DNA from: Brevundimonas sp. NIBR11
GTDB lineage: Bacteria > Pseudomonadota > Alphaproteobacteria > Caulobacterales > Caulobacteraceae
DNA: 64,000 bases
Direction of reading: 5' to 3'
Assembly: GCF_027912535.1 (NCBI RefSeq)
Contig: NZ_CP115465.1
Coordinates: 2,584,001 to 2,648,000, forward strand
A model generated the notes under the pieces. That model was not told where the DNA came from. It ran no database searches and was given only the letters and a program-made list of their open reading frames with translations. The stretch's first letter is position 1, and the number at the start of each line of letters is the position of its first letter. This document shows, in pieces, positions 7,469 through 16,012 of this stretch. Made by a program: the position numbers and the translations under genes.

Positions 7469-8215
7469 ATGCCCCCGACCTACCACAGCATCGCCTACGC
7501 CGGTTTCGAGGTCGCCAACCCGGTCACCCTCGCGGCCATTCAGGCGCTGGTCGCCCGAACGGCGCTGCCGCCCGGCGCCGTGGCGCTCGACATCGGGGCG
7601 GGCGCCGGCGGGGTCTCGGTGGCCTTGGCCCGCGACTTCGGCCTTCAGGTGCAAGCGATCGAACGCTACCCCGACATGGCCGACATGATCCGCGCCCGCG
7701 CCGAGGCCGCCGACGTCTCCGACCGCGTCGCCGTGGTCGCGGAGGGTTCAGCCACCGCCCTCGCGCGCCTCTCTCCCGCGGACCTGATCGTGGCCCTGGG
7801 CTCGACCGAGCCCGCCGGGCCCGGCGTCCGCTCCGCCGACGCCATCTTCGCCAAACTCGCCGACAGCCTCGCCTCGCCCGGCTGGCTTCTTTGGGGCGAC
7901 CTGACCTGGAAGGGCGACCCGCCACAGCCCCTGCGTCAGGTCATCGCCGCCGCCGGCGACTACGCCACCCACGACGGCTGGCTGGCGGCCGCTCAGGCCG
8001 CAGGACTGGACGTCGTCGCCGCCGAAATCGCACCCGACGCCGACTGGGACGCCTTCTTCGGCGGCGCCGACGCCCGCGTGCGCGACTGGCTGGACGCTCA
8101 CTCCGACCACCCCTCAGCCTCTTCGATTCGCCAACGCGCCGACCTGTCGAAGGCCACGTTCGACTTCGGACGGGAGTGGTTGAGCTTCGGGCTGTACCTG
8201 TTCCGCAAAGCCTGA
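7469..8215 (+). CDS. SAM-dependent methyltransferase
   Basis: A 248-residue class I methyltransferase. The SAM-binding motif I is VALDIGAGAGGVSVALA (about residues 38-54), followed by the acidic motif II in VQAIERYPDMAD and a likely motif IV in ADLIVALGSTEP. The C-terminal half (DYATHDGWLAAAQAAGLDV, ending FGREWLSFGLYLFRKA) resembles small-molecule methyltransferases of the UbiE/Methyltransf_25 type. The substrate cannot be inferred. It is divergent from the membrane-protein operon and followed immediately by a hairpin repeat. Confidence 0.85.
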   Translation: MPPTYHSIAYAGFEVANPVTLAAIQALVARTALPPGAVALDIGAGAGGVSVALARDFGLQVQAIERYPDMADMIRARAEAADVSDRVAVVAEGSATALARLSPADLIVALGSTEPAGPGVRSADAIFAKLADSLASPGWLLWGDLTWKGDPPQPLRQVIAAAGDYATHDGWLAAAQAAGLDVVAAEIAPDADWDAFFGGADARVRDWLDAHSDHPSASSIRQRADLSKATFDFGREWLSFGLYLFRKA

Positions 8216-8236
8216 CCCTCTCCTGTCGGGAGAGGG
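8216..8236. repeat. CCCTCTCC/GGAGAGGG hairpin repeat, copy 1
   Basis: Perfect 8-bp arms separated by five bases begin directly after the methyltransferase stop. The same hairpin, with minor variation, occurs at 8358, 30264, 46683, 47209 and 53035. Three copies sit at gene 3' ends, so it may serve as a transcript terminator or stabiliser. It has no T-run. Confidence 0.7.
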
Positions 8237-8357
8237 CATGAGCGTCCAAGAGCGCAGTGACTGGAAACGCGAAAGGGTGAAGGGTCGTCCCTCACCGGCA
8301 ACGCACGACTCTCACCCTTTCGGCCAAGGCGCATCGCTTCGCTCTGCGGGCCTCAAG

Positions 8358-8428
8358 CCCTCTCCCACCGAGAGAGGGAGAACCGATACCCATCAACGGA
8401 CACCCGAATTCGCGCAATGAGTTCAACG
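8358..8428 (+). repeat. Composite intergenic repeat, copy A
   Basis: A CCCTCTC...GAGAGGG hairpin (8358-8378) is followed after nine bases by a 41-base block (8388-8428) containing GACACCCGAATTCGC. The same pair of modules lies in opposite orientation at 47153-47230, where the 41-base block differs at five positions. The rest of the gene-free stretch 8237-8580 holds a small CCGGC/GCCGG hairpin at 8493-8506 and the inverted repeat at 8523-8580, and no supportable gene. Confidence 0.75.
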
Positions 8429-8522
8429 GCCGGATCTATTTAAGCGCCTTATCTTCGACGCGCCCTCCAGCGGGGTTAGACTTCATCCAAACCCGGCTTT
8501 CGCCGGCCGCCAAGCAAAGGAG

Positions 8523-8580
8523 TTTCGTCCGTTTCGTCACGTTTCGTCACCACACGCGCGTCATGACGAAACGGACGAAA
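8523..8580. repeat. Perfect 17-bp inverted repeat downstream of amn
   Basis: TTTCGTCCGTTTCGTCA (8523-8539) is the exact reverse complement of 8564-8580, with a 24-base loop that itself holds another GTTTCGTCA (8541-8549). The right arm abuts the amn stop codon. It could terminate amn transcription, although no T-run follows. It could instead be a protein-binding or REP-like element. Confidence 0.75.
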
Positions 8581-10035
8581 TCACCGGAACGGCGGCTCGT
8601 CGAAGGCGCGCAGCTTCCGGGAGTGAAGGCTGGCTCCCTCCTTCCGCAGCAGGTCGATGGCCTGAATGCCGATCTGCAAATGCTCCGAAATGGAGCCCTC
8701 GTAGAAGCGGTTGGCCTGACCCGGCAGCTTGATTTCGCCGTGCAGCGGCTTGTCGGACACGCACAGCAGCGTCCCGTACGGCACCCGGAAGCGATAGCCT
8801 TGGGCCGCGATGGTCGCGCTCTCCATGTCGATGGCGACGGCTCGGCTCTGGTTGAAGCGCAGCGCCGACTTCGAATAGCGCAGCTCCCAGTTTCGGTCGT
8901 CGGTGGTCACCACCGTGCCGGTGCGGAGGCGGCGCTTGACCTCCTCGCCCGGCGCGCCGGAGACCATCTTGGCGGCGTCGTACAGCGCCCGCTGGACCTC
9001 GGCGATCGAGGGGATGGGGATGTCGGGCGGCAGGACCGCGTCCAGCACATGGTCGTCGCGCAGATAGGCGTGGGCCAGGACGTAGTCGCCGATGGTTTGG
9101 GAGGGACGCAGGCCGCCGCAGTGGCCGATCATCATCCAGGCGTGCGGCCGCGTGACGGCCAGGTGGTCGCAGATGGTCTTGGCGTTCGACGGCCCCACCC
9201 CGATGTTGACCAGGGTGATGCCGTTATGGCCCGGCGCCGTCAGGTGATAGGCGGGCATCTGGTGCTTCTTCCAGGCCGCATCCATCACCGCATCGGCGTC
9301 GGCGGTCTCCCGCGTGATCACCACCCCGCCGGCGCACGACAGGGTCTCATAGATGCTGTTCGGGTCCTTCAGCTGCTCCACCGCCCAGCGCACGAAGTCG
9401 TCGACGTAGCGGTTGTAGTTCGTGAACAGCACATAGGACTGGACGTGCTCGACCGGGGTCCCGGTGTAGTGCCGGAGCCGCGCCAGGGAGAAGTCGGTCC
9501 TGAGGCCGTCGAACTGCGACAGGGGGAAGTCCTCGCCCAGGTCGAACAGACCGTCGGAGATCTCGTCGCCGATATGGGCCAGGTCGGTCGTGGGGAAGTA
9601 TCGGGCGATGGCCGCGGTCTGCGACGGGTTCAGGACCACATCGGAGCCGTCCAGCACATAGGGGAAGGGGATTTCCTGTTCGGACGGTCCGACCTCGAAT
9701 GCGACATCGTAGTCCTGCTGGAGCAACGTCAGCTGCTCCAACAGATAGGGGCGATAGAGGTCCGGTCGGGTGATGGTGGTCGAATAGACGCCCTGTCTCG
9801 ACATCCGGGCATAGGAGCGGATCGGCAGGTTGGTCGGCCGGTCGCCGAACCAACTGATGGTCAGCGAAGGGTAGGAAAAGAGGCCCTTGGCGCGGGCTTC
9901 GGGATCCGCCTTCTCGCCTGTGGCGAGGAAGGTCCGCACTGCTTCACGCAGGCTGGCGACGGATTGAGTGTAGAGGGCTTCGAGGCGATCCAGCGCCTCG
10001 GGCGCGCCCAGCGCCCCTGTTTTCTGTTCTGTCAT
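8581..10035 (-). CDS. amn: AMP nucleosidase
   Basis: Hydrolyses AMP to adenine and ribose 5-phosphate, adjusting the purine nucleotide pool. The 484-residue length matches bacterial Amn. The N-terminal Amn-specific domain contains SYARMSRQGVYSTTITRPDLYRPYL. The C-terminal nucleoside-phosphorylase-like domain contains NIGVGPSNAKTICDHLA, MIGHCGGLRPSQ, VAIDMESATIAAQGYRF (ribose-binding Met-Glu) and CVSDKPLHGEIKLPG. The ATG at 10035 has GGGGAGG upstream. A dyad at 10061-10080 lies just upstream, and a 17-bp inverted repeat abuts the stop. Confidence 0.96.
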   Translation of the reverse strand: MTEQKTGALGAPEALDRLEALYTQSVASLREAVRTFLATGEKADPEARAKGLFSYPSLTISWFGDRPTNLPIRSYARMSRQGVYSTTITRPDLYRPYLLEQLTLLQQDYDVAFEVGPSEQEIPFPYVLDGSDVVLNPSQTAAIARYFPTTDLAHIGDEISDGLFDLGEDFPLSQFDGLRTDFSLARLRHYTGTPVEHVQSYVLFTNYNRYVDDFVRWAVEQLKDPNSIYETLSCAGGVVITRETADADAVMDAAWKKHQMPAYHLTAPGHNGITLVNIGVGPSNAKTICDHLAVTRPHAWMMIGHCGGLRPSQTIGDYVLAHAYLRDDHVLDAVLPPDIPIPSIAEVQRALYDAAKMVSGAPGEEVKRRLRTGTVVTTDDRNWELRYSKSALRFNQSRAVAIDMESATIAAQGYRFRVPYGTLLCVSDKPLHGEIKLPGQANRFYEGSISEHLQIGIQAIDLLRKEGASLHSRKLRAFDEPPFR

Positions 10036-10060
10036 GACCTCCCCTACCGGACGATCGTGA

Positions 10061-10080
10061 CCTTGGCGAGACGGCCAAGG
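10061..10080. promoter_or_regulatory. CCTTGGC dyad upstream of amn
   Basis: CCTTGGC (10061-10067) and GCCAAGG (10074-10080) form a perfect 7-bp inverted repeat with a six-base spacer, 26 bases upstream of the amn start. A related GGCCAAGGTT string recurs near 31847 and 49857 upstream of other small genes. It looks like an operator or promoter element; the binding protein is unknown. Confidence 0.4.
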
Positions 10081-10158
10081 TTCAACACGGCTTGCATCTT
10101 GTTACGGCCCGCGCGTCAGCCCGCCCGGGCCGGCAACCCGTCTCCCGAGGTCCGGATG

Positions 10159-10174
10159 TTAACCAATGCTTGAC
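10159..10174 (+). promoter_or_regulatory. CtrA-like box upstream of the TPR gene
   Basis: TTAA-N7-TTGAC differs at one position from the CtrA consensus TTAA-N7-TTAAC. It lies 48 bases before the TPR gene start, a plausible promoter position. One-mismatch sites occur by chance, so confidence is low. Confidence 0.3.
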
Positions 10175-10221
10175 GCGATGGCCCGATTCTCGAGGCCGTA
10201 GATCTTCGACGGAACCGTCCC

Positions 10222-11052
10222 ATGTCGCACACCCGGACCCTGTGCTCCCTGATCGCTCTCGGGCTCGGTCTGTGGACGCCGGCCCAGGCCCAGGCCCAGA
10301 CCGCCCCGGCCGCCCAGGCCCAGGCCCCCGCGCCGCGCGTCCCCGCCGGCGCCGAGGAGCGCGCCGCCTACAGCCGTCTCGACCCGCTGGCCCGGTCGGT
10401 CTTCTGGTCGCGCGAGGCCGAGATCAATCCCGCCGATCCGGTCGCCGGAGTGAAACTGGCCGAGGCGCTGCGCCAGCTGGGTCAGAACGATCAGGCCGCG
10501 AGCACCGCCCAGCAGGTTCTGGTGACCCAGCCTCAGAACATCGACGCCATGCTGGAACTGGGCCGTGCGCATATCGCCCGCGGCCAGGCCTTCTACGGCA
10601 TTGCCGCCCTGGAACAGGCGAAGGCGCTCGCGCCCAACGACTGGCGGCCGCTGTCGCTGCTGGGCGTGGCCTACCAGCAGGTGCGCCGCGCCGACGACGC
10701 CCGCGCCGTCTGGAACGAGGCCCTTCGCCTATCGCCCGACAATGCCGAGGTGATGAACAACGCCGCCATGGCCCAGATGACCGGCGGCGATCCTGCCGGG
10801 GCCGAGACCTTGCTGCGCCGCGCCGTGGCCCAGCCGACCGCCTCGATCCAGATGCGGTTGAACCTGGCCATGGCGTTGGGGCTTCAGGGCAAGATCGGCG
10901 AGGCTGAACAGATCATCCGCCGCGACCTGCCGCCCGAGGCCGCCGAGCGCAATCTGGAATGGCTGAGGAACCAGGTTCGGCCGGCGGCGACTGCAACCGA
11001 CGCCGCCTCCCCGGCCCTCGTGCGGACCTGGTCCTCGCTACAGGGCCAATAG
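10222..11052 (+). CDS. Exported TPR protein, TadD-like
   Basis: A 276-residue periplasmic protein. A signal peptide (about residues 1-24, ending PAQAQA) is followed by tandem tetratricopeptide repeats. Examples are GVKLAEALRQLGQNDQAASTAQQVL, AMLELGRAHIARGQAFYGIAALEQAKALAP, PLSLLGVAYQQVRRADDARAVWNEALRLSP and EVMNNAAMAQMTGGDPAGAETLLRRAV. The layout resembles TadD, the TPR factor of Tad pilus assembly, but there is no clear lipobox and it lies some 6.5 kb from the pilus genes. A general scaffolding role is equally possible. Confidence 0.8.
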   Translation: MSHTRTLCSLIALGLGLWTPAQAQAQTAPAAQAQAPAPRVPAGAEERAAYSRLDPLARSVFWSREAEINPADPVAGVKLAEALRQLGQNDQAASTAQQVLVTQPQNIDAMLELGRAHIARGQAFYGIAALEQAKALAPNDWRPLSLLGVAYQQVRRADDARAVWNEALRLSPDNAEVMNNAAMAQMTGGDPAGAETLLRRAVAQPTASIQMRLNLAMALGLQGKIGEAEQIIRRDLPPEAAERNLEWLRNQVRPAATATDAASPALVRTWSSLQGQ

Positions 11053-11055
11053 GCT

Positions 11056-11631
11056 TCAGTCCGCCTTGGCGGCGGCGAGATCCAGACGGGCTCGCAGACG
11101 CTCGTCGCTCGAGACGGCGCCCGAAATCGCATTGAACCGATCCAGGGCCAGGCCAGAAGACGAGACAGCGGCGGCCATAGCGGCCTGCTGCTCGGCGGTC
11201 GGCGTCTGGCCCGCAGCCGGCCCGGCCGCGCGCACTGCGGTCATGGCGGCGGCGAACTGGGCCACCTCGGCGTCGGTCACGGAGGCGGCGACCGAGCCGG
11301 CCGGCGATTCCGGCGTAGCGAAAACGGCGAGGCGGGCCTGCAGCACTTCATCGGTCGAGACGGCGGTGGCCAAGGCGTTGAACGATGTGATGTCCATGCC
11401 GGCGGCCTGGATGGCCGAAGCCATGGCGGCCTGCTGCTCTGCGGTCGGGGCAGTGCCGTCGGTCGGGGAGGCGGCGCGGACGGCGGTCATGGCCGTGCCG
11501 AAGGCCTGAAGCTGGGCGTCGGAATATTCGGTCGCCTGGATCGCGGCGGCCAGCGGACCGGCGGCCGACGCCTGGGCGGCTCCGCCCATCAGGGCGACAG
11601 CGGAAACGGCGGCGATCAGAGTCAGGCGCAT
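11056..11631 (-). CDS. Secreted protein with internal DUF4168-like duplication
   Basis: A 191-residue exported protein of unknown function. After a signal peptide (MRLTLIAAVSAVALMGGAAQASA) come two copies of a roughly 70-residue unit. The first runs SDAQLQAFGTAMTAVRAAS to STDEVLQARL. The second runs TDAEVAQFAAAMTAVRAAG to SSDERLRARL, and both contain PTAEQQAAMA. The pattern resembles DUF4168. The ATG at 11631 has AGGA six bases upstream, so I prefer it to the longer frame to 11658. It converges with the TPR gene with a gap of only three bases. Confidence 0.8.
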   Translation of the reverse strand: MRLTLIAAVSAVALMGGAAQASAAGPLAAAIQATEYSDAQLQAFGTAMTAVRAASPTDGTAPTAEQQAAMASAIQAAGMDITSFNALATAVSTDEVLQARLAVFATPESPAGSVAASVTDAEVAQFAAAMTAVRAAGPAAGQTPTAEQQAAMAAAVSSSGLALDRFNAISGAVSSDERLRARLDLAAAKAD

Positions 11632-11779
11632 AGGGTATCCTTGGCAGACTGGAGACAAACGTGTCGGGGACGGAAAGAACGCTAACCCGGCAATCGTTCC
11701 GGTGGCAAATCACGGGACCTGACGTCCCCGTGACGCCGCCGCCTTCTCCGTTCGCCCCGCAGCGCCTATATCGGCGACC

Positions 11780-12235
11780 ATGATCGACGACCTCTACAGC
11801 GCGCGCATTCTGACGCTTGCGGCCAACCTGCCGCACGCCGGCCGCCTGCCTTCGCCTGGGGGCACGGGCGAACGGGTCGCCAAGCTCTGCGGGTCGAAGG
11901 CGACGGTCGATGTGGTTCTGGACGCCGGCGGCCGCATCGCCGACTTCGCCCAGGACGTGAAGGCCTGCGCCCTCGGTCAGGCGGCGGCGGGCGTGATCGG
12001 CGAAGTCGTCATCGGCGCCACGACCGAGGAACTGCAATCCGCCCGCGACGCCATGCTCGCCATGCTTAAGTCCGGCGGCGAAGGTCCGGACGGCCGGTTT
12101 GAAGGCTTGCGCGCCCTGAAACAGGTCGCCGACTACCCGGCGCGACACGCCTCCACCATGGTCGCCATCGAGGCGACGCTGGACGCCGTCAGTCAGGCCA
12201 TGAGCGCACGAACTAGCCTCGCCGGCGCCGCCTGA
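11780..12235 (+). CDS. NifU/IscU-like iron-sulfur scaffold homologue
   Basis: A 151-residue protein of the NifU N-terminal (IscU) fold. Two of the three usual cluster-ligand cysteines are present, C37 in KLCGSK and C63 in [11 protein letters not shown]. The third is absent: the matching region reads [15 protein letters not shown]. The family signature and length are otherwise retained. Either His supplies the third ligand or the protein has another role in Fe-S handling. It is followed five bases later by yidD and then overlapping thrS, suggesting one transcript. Annotation as a working scaffold is therefore tentative. Confidence 0.8.
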   Translation: MIDDLYSARILTLAANLPHAGRLPSPGGTGERVAKLCGSKATVDVVLDAGGRIADFAQDVKACALGQAAAGVIGEVVIGATTEELQSARDAMLAMLKSGGEGPDGRFEGLRALKQVADYPARHASTMVAIEATLDAVSQAMSARTSLAGAA

Positions 12236-12240
12236 TTTCA

Positions 12241-12495
12241 ATGGCCAGCTCCGGCAGCACCCTCTTCGAACGCAGCGTCCGCGCGGCCCATCGCGGCTAC
12301 AAGGTGACGCTCAGCCCCTTCTTCGGCCAGTCGTGCCGGTTTCTGCCCACCTGTTCGGACTATGGCCGCGACGCCCTGATCCAGCATGGATTGCGAAAAG
12401 GAGGGTGGCTGACCGTGCGTCGGCTCTGTAAATGCCACCCCTTCGGCGGGTCGGGATACGACCCGGTTCCGCCAGTCGAGACCAAGACCCCATGA
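12241..12495 (+). CDS. yidD: Membrane protein insertion efficiency factor YidD
   Basis: An 84-residue YidD-family protein that assists YidC-dependent membrane protein insertion. The family pattern is complete: [20 protein letters not shown], then [11 protein letters not shown], and [18 protein letters not shown] with the conserved cysteines. An amphipathic N-terminal helix should associate it with the inner membrane. Unlike many bacteria, where yidD lies in the rpmH-rnpA-yidC cluster, here it sits between a NifU-like gene and thrS. Its TGA overlaps the thrS ATG (ATGA), implying translational coupling. Confidence 0.95.
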   Translation: MASSGSTLFERSVRAAHRGYKVTLSPFFGQSCRFLPTCSDYGRDALIQHGLRKGGWLTVRRLCKCHPFGGSGYDPVPPVETKTP

Positions 12496-14426
12496 TTGAA
12501 CTGAAATTCCCCGACGGGGCCGTGCGTGAATATCCGGCCGGCTCCACCGCCCGCGACGTGGCCCACGCCATCTCGCCGTCCCTGGCCAAGAAGGCCGTGC
12601 TGGCCGAGTTGAACGGGGAGCAGCGCGACCTGAACCGGGTCCTGGAGACGGGCGGGTCCTTCCGCCTGATCATGCGCGACGATCCCGAGGCGCTCTATAC
12701 CATCCGCCACGACACGGCCCACGTCCTGGCCGAAGCCGTCCAGACCCTGTTCCCCGGCACCCAGGTGACGATCGGACCGGCCATCGACGACGGCTTCTAT
12801 TACGACTTCTACCGGGAGACGCCGTTCTCGACCGACGACTTCGCCGCCATCGAAAAGGAGATGGGTCGGATCGTGGATCGCGACGCCAAGTTCGAACGCG
12901 AGGTCTGGGACCGCGACGAGGCCATCGTCTTCTTCGAAGCCCGGGGCGAGAAGTTCAAGGCCGAGCTGATCCGCGACCTGCCTGCCGACCAGACCATAAC
13001 GCTGTATCGCCAGGGCGACTGGATCGACCTGTGCCGCGGCCCGCACTTCCCCTCTACGAAGTCGGTCGGGAAGGCGTTCAAGCTGACCAAGCTGGCGGGG
13101 GCCTACTGGCGTGGGGATTCAAACCGCGAACAGCTGCAGCGTATCTACGGCACCGCCTGGGCGACGAAGGAAGATCTGGACGCCCACCTCCAGCGTCTGG
13201 AGGAGGCCGAGAAGCGGGACCACCGCAAGGTCGGCAGGGCCATGGAGCTCTTCCACATGCAGGAAGAGGGCCGGGGGATGGTCTTCTGGCATCCCAAGGG
13301 CTGGGTCCTGTGGCGCATCCTGGAGGCCTATATGCGCCGCCGCCTCGACGCCGCCGGCTATGTCGAGGTCAAGACGCCCCAGGTGCTGGACCGGAAGTTC
13401 TGGGAACAGAGCGGTCACTGGGACAAGTACCGCCCCAACATGTTCGTCTGCGAGACGGTCGAGGGCGAGGAGCTCTCCCTCAAGCCCATGAACTGCCCCG
13501 GCCACGTCCAGATCTTCGATCAGGGTCAGCGGTCGTATCGCGAACTGCCGCTGCGCATGGCCGAGTTCGGGGCCTGCCACCGATATGAGCCGTCGGGGTC
13601 GCTGCACGGCCTGATGCGAGTGCGCGGCTTCACCCAAGATGACGCCCACATCTTCTGCCGCGAAGACCAGATCGTCGAGGAGACGGCCGAGTTCATCAAA
13701 CTGGCCCGCAGCGTCCATGCCGACCTGGGCATGGAGACGGCCTACATCAGCCTGGGCACTCGGCCCGAAAATCGCGCCGGCTCGGACGAGTTCTGGGACA
13801 AGGCCGAGGCCCTGATGGCCGAGGCCGCCCGCGCCGCCGGGACCGAGCCGGTCGTCACCGAGGGCGACGGCGCCTTCTATGCTCCGAAGCTCGACTTCAT
13901 CGTCAAGGACGCCATCGGCCGCGAATGGACCTGCGGGACGATCCAACTGGACTACGTCCTGCCGGAGCGGCTGAACGCCACCTATATCGCTGAGGATGGC
14001 CAGAAGCACCGCCCGGTCATGCTGCACCGGGCGATCCTGGGCAGCTTCGAGCGCTTCATCGGCATCATGATCGAGAACTACGCCGGGGCCTTCCCCCTGT
14101 GGCTGGCGCCGACCCAGGCCGTGGTGGCGACCATCACCTCCGACGCCGACGGCTATGCCGAGGAGGTGGCGGCCAAGTTCCGCGCCGCCGGCCTTCGGGT
14201 GGAGACCGACCTGCGCAACGAGAAGGTCGGCTACAAGGTGCGCGAACACTCGGTCGGCAAGGTGCCCGTCATCGCCGTCGTCGGCCGAAACGAGGCTGAG
14301 AAGGGCGAGGTGGCCATCCGTCGTCTGGGCTCGCAGGCCCAGGAGGTGGTGTCCGTCGAAGAAGCGATCCGCATCCTCACCGACGAAGCCACCCCGCCGG
14401 ACCTCAAGCGCCTCAAGGCCGACTAG
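12492..14426 (+). CDS. thrS: Threonyl-tRNA synthetase
   Basis: Charges tRNA-Thr with threonine. At 644 residues it matches the bacterial family. In order it has an N-terminal TGS domain ([19 protein letters not shown]), the editing/tRNA_SAD domain ([24 protein letters not shown], with [14 protein letters not shown]), and the class II catalytic core. The core has a zinc-binding cysteine in [13 protein letters not shown], motif 2 in [22 protein letters not shown] and motif 3 near [11 protein letters not shown]. The anticodon-binding domain follows ([13 protein letters not shown]). Its start overlaps yidD and its stop overlaps the convergent hemerythrin gene by four bases. Confidence 0.98.
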   Translation: MIELKFPDGAVREYPAGSTARDVAHAISPSLAKKAVLAELNGEQRDLNRVLETGGSFRLIMRDDPEALYTIRHDTAHVLAEAVQTLFPGTQVTIGPAIDDGFYYDFYRETPFSTDDFAAIEKEMGRIVDRDAKFEREVWDRDEAIVFFEARGEKFKAELIRDLPADQTITLYRQGDWIDLCRGPHFPSTKSVGKAFKLTKLAGAYWRGDSNREQLQRIYGTAWATKEDLDAHLQRLEEAEKRDHRKVGRAMELFHMQEEGRGMVFWHPKGWVLWRILEAYMRRRLDAAGYVEVKTPQVLDRKFWEQSGHWDKYRPNMFVCETVEGEELSLKPMNCPGHVQIFDQGQRSYRELPLRMAEFGACHRYEPSGSLHGLMRVRGFTQDDAHIFCREDQIVEETAEFIKLARSVHADLGMETAYISLGTRPENRAGSDEFWDKAEALMAEAARAAGTEPVVTEGDGAFYAPKLDFIVKDAIGREWTCGTIQLDYVLPERLNATYIAEDGQKHRPVMLHRAILGSFERFIGIMIENYAGAFPLWLAPTQAVVATITSDADGYAEEVAAKFRAAGLRVETDLRNEKVGYKVREHSVGKVPVIAVVGRNEAEKGEVAIRRLGSQAQEVVSVEEAIRILTDEATPPDLKRLKAD

Positions 14427-14998
14427 CGCGCGTCGAGGTCGGGGGCGGCGGACCGATCCACGCCATCGTCCTCGATCAGGGCCGAGTCCATATCGTCGCC
14501 CTCGAAGGTCCTCGTCTCCGCCGGCGCGCCGGCCTTGAACTCCGCCATCGCCGTCTGTTTGCGCGCACGCATCCGCTCGGCCAGGGCGTCCATGTCGAGG
14601 CCGGCCGCGCGGGCCTGGGCGAAGAGGCCCTCGGAGCGCTTCTCCTCTTCCTCAACGTGGTGCTCGATCATCTCGGACAGGACCTTGACCTTGGCGTCGT
14701 AGAAGGCCTCGTCCGGGCCGCCCGCCTCGATGTCGTTGATCAGGACCTTGGCCGCGTCGTGCTCGACATAGGCCTCGTCGATATCGTCGCTCTCGACGTC
14801 CGCGCCGCGGCATGCGGGATAGAAGATTTCTTCCTCGATGATCGTGTGGACCTTCAACTCCAGACAGGCCTGTTCGGCCAGGGACTGCTTCCTCGCCTTG
14901 CCGGTCGCCTTTTCGAACGATGCGAAGATGTCTTCCACCTTGCGGTGATCGGCCTTCAGCATCGCGATCGCGTCCATCTGTTCGTAGGTCTGGGCCAT
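14423..14998 (-). CDS. Hemerythrin HHE-domain protein
   Basis: A 191-residue cytoplasmic protein with a hemerythrin-like four-helix domain. Candidate di-iron ligands are the H in [13 protein letters not shown] and E in [17 protein letters not shown] in [13 protein letters not shown], and H/E in [18 protein letters not shown]. The C-terminal 50 residues are acidic and probably disordered. Such proteins bind oxygen or nitric oxide, or protect iron and Fe-S centres. The specific role here is unknown. The gene stands alone, and its stop overlaps that of thrS. Confidence 0.9.
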   Translation of the reverse strand: MAQTYEQMDAIAMLKADHRKVEDIFASFEKATGKARKQSLAEQACLELKVHTIIEEEIFYPACRGADVESDDIDEAYVEHDAAKVLINDIEAGGPDEAFYDAKVKVLSEMIEHHVEEEEKRSEGLFAQARAAGLDMDALAERMRARKQTAMAEFKAGAPAETRTFEGDDMDSALIEDDGVDRSAAPDLDAR

Positions 14999-15155
14999 GG
15001 CTTCTTCCTCCAGGATTGAAACGTCAGAGCCCGAAAAGGCGTGGCGCCGCTGCCTGTTCCGACCGCCAAGCTAGGTGAGAGTCGTTCTTCTCCGTTCGCT
15101 ATTGGACGTATCGCCGGCTTCAGGTCTTGATCACGCGATCGATGGAGAGGACTTG

Positions 15156-15250
15156 ATGCTCGACCCCATCTGCGTCGATGTCAGTGACATCGACCGGTCC
15201 CGCGCCGTCTACGAGGCGCCTCTTGCGCCCCTCGACTATCGCGTCCTGAC
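15156..15250 (+). pseudogene. Remnant of a glyoxalase/VOC-family gene
   Basis: An ATG at 15156, preceded by GAGAGG, opens MLDPICVDVSDIDRSRAVYE and APLAPLDYRVL. This is the characteristic first strand and helix of VOC (glyoxalase/bleomycin-resistance) proteins. After about 31 residues the match stops, and the frame runs into unrelated sequence and the tail of the convergent CAP gene. Only the 5' end survives, so this is a truncated pseudogene. The surrounding bases 14999-15289 show nothing else supportable. Confidence 0.6.
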
Positions 15251-15289
15251 GTTTTCGCTATCGAGGCGGTCTGCCGCGCCCCAGCGTGA

Positions 15290-15889
15290 TCAGGGCCGCT
15301 GGCCGTCGACGTTCCCCGGCGGCGAATAGCGACAGGCGAGGATCGACGTGTCGCCCCGGCTCGCGATCGCGCAGCCGACGTGAGTCGTGCCGCGCCAGAT
15401 CAGCTGGGTGTAGTGGCCCACATCCACCCAGTCGCGCGTCCGGCTGACGGCCGGAAACACGCCGGGGCGATAGTCCCGCCGCTCCTCGATCCAGGCGCCG
15501 ACCATGTCTTCGGGCGTGAACACCCGCCGGCCCCAGCCCATCCACAGATTTTCGCCATGCCCGTGCGGGCGTGGATCGTGGGCGAAGCGATTGCTGGCGA
15601 TCAGTTCGCGGGCCCAGTCGCGCGCCTCGGATTCCAGCGCCTCGCTCCAGATGAGGGGGCGGACATTGGCGCCGGCCCGCTCGCGATTGTGGGCGATCAG
15701 GAGCCGGGTCTCGATCTCGTCGGACGGCCGGGCGTCGTCCGCCGGAACGACGGATCTCAGCGTCCTCGCCTCTTCCGAAGCCGGCTCGATCAACACCGAC
15801 TGCGCCCTCGTATCGGACTGGCCCCTGACGGCGACCGGAGCCGCCAGGCCTGTCAGGAGTACGGAGGCGAGAAAGGCACGAAGGATCAT
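15290..15889 (-). CDS. Secreted CAP-domain (SCP/PR-1) protein
   Basis: A 199-residue exported protein with a signal peptide (MILRAFLASVLLTGLAAPVAV) and one CAP domain. Family marks are LLIAHNRERAGANVRPLIWSEAL, GENLWMGWG, VGHYTQLIWRGTTHVGCA and the closing CRYSPPGNV. The cavity residues include the H of AHNRER region and the H-Y of GHYTQ. Two cysteines (GCAIA and LACRYS) may pair. The function of bacterial CAP proteins is mostly unknown; cell-envelope or lipid binding is suggested. The start at 15889 excludes a non-hydrophobic upstream extension. Confidence 0.9.
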   Translation of the reverse strand: MILRAFLASVLLTGLAAPVAVRGQSDTRAQSVLIEPASEEARTLRSVVPADDARPSDEIETRLLIAHNRERAGANVRPLIWSEALESEARDWARELIASNRFAHDPRPHGHGENLWMGWGRRVFTPEDMVGAWIEERRDYRPGVFPAVSRTRDWVDVGHYTQLIWRGTTHVGCAIASRGDTSILACRYSPPGNVDGQRP

Positions 15890-15942
15890 CGTTGAGATAT
15901 CTCCCGCGTCTGGGGCTGTTCCAAGGCGCGACAACTCTTATC

Positions 15943-15965
15943 TTGACGTTGACGTAAACGTCGGC
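15943..15965 (+). promoter_or_regulatory. GACGT-AA-ACGTC palindrome upstream of the thiolase
   Basis: TTGACGTTGACGTAAACGTC contains the perfect palindrome GACGT-AA-ACGTC (15951-15962), about 50 bases before the thiolase start. This form resembles MerR-family LiuR-type operators that control branched-chain amino-acid and fatty-acid degradation genes in proteobacteria. No such regulator is encoded in the window, so the assignment is by motif resemblance only. Confidence 0.45.
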
Positions 15966-16012
15966 TTTAGACGCTTCACGCTCGATCCGTCCTCATTGGA
16001 GACTGACTCACC

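Noticed and set aside
7405..8241. 278-codon plus-strand frame over the methyltransferase
   Set aside because: Arg-rich out-of-frame reading of the methyltransferase gene, which has clear SAM-binding motifs.
8216..8580. CRISPR array in the repeat-rich gap
   Set aside because: Repeats are few, unevenly spaced and of different families, and no cas genes are in the window.
8563..10173. Long plus-strand open frame (536 codons) opposite amn
   Set aside because: It is the antisense shadow of a gene with clear AMP nucleosidase motifs; its own product is rich in Arg, Gly and His with no family pattern.
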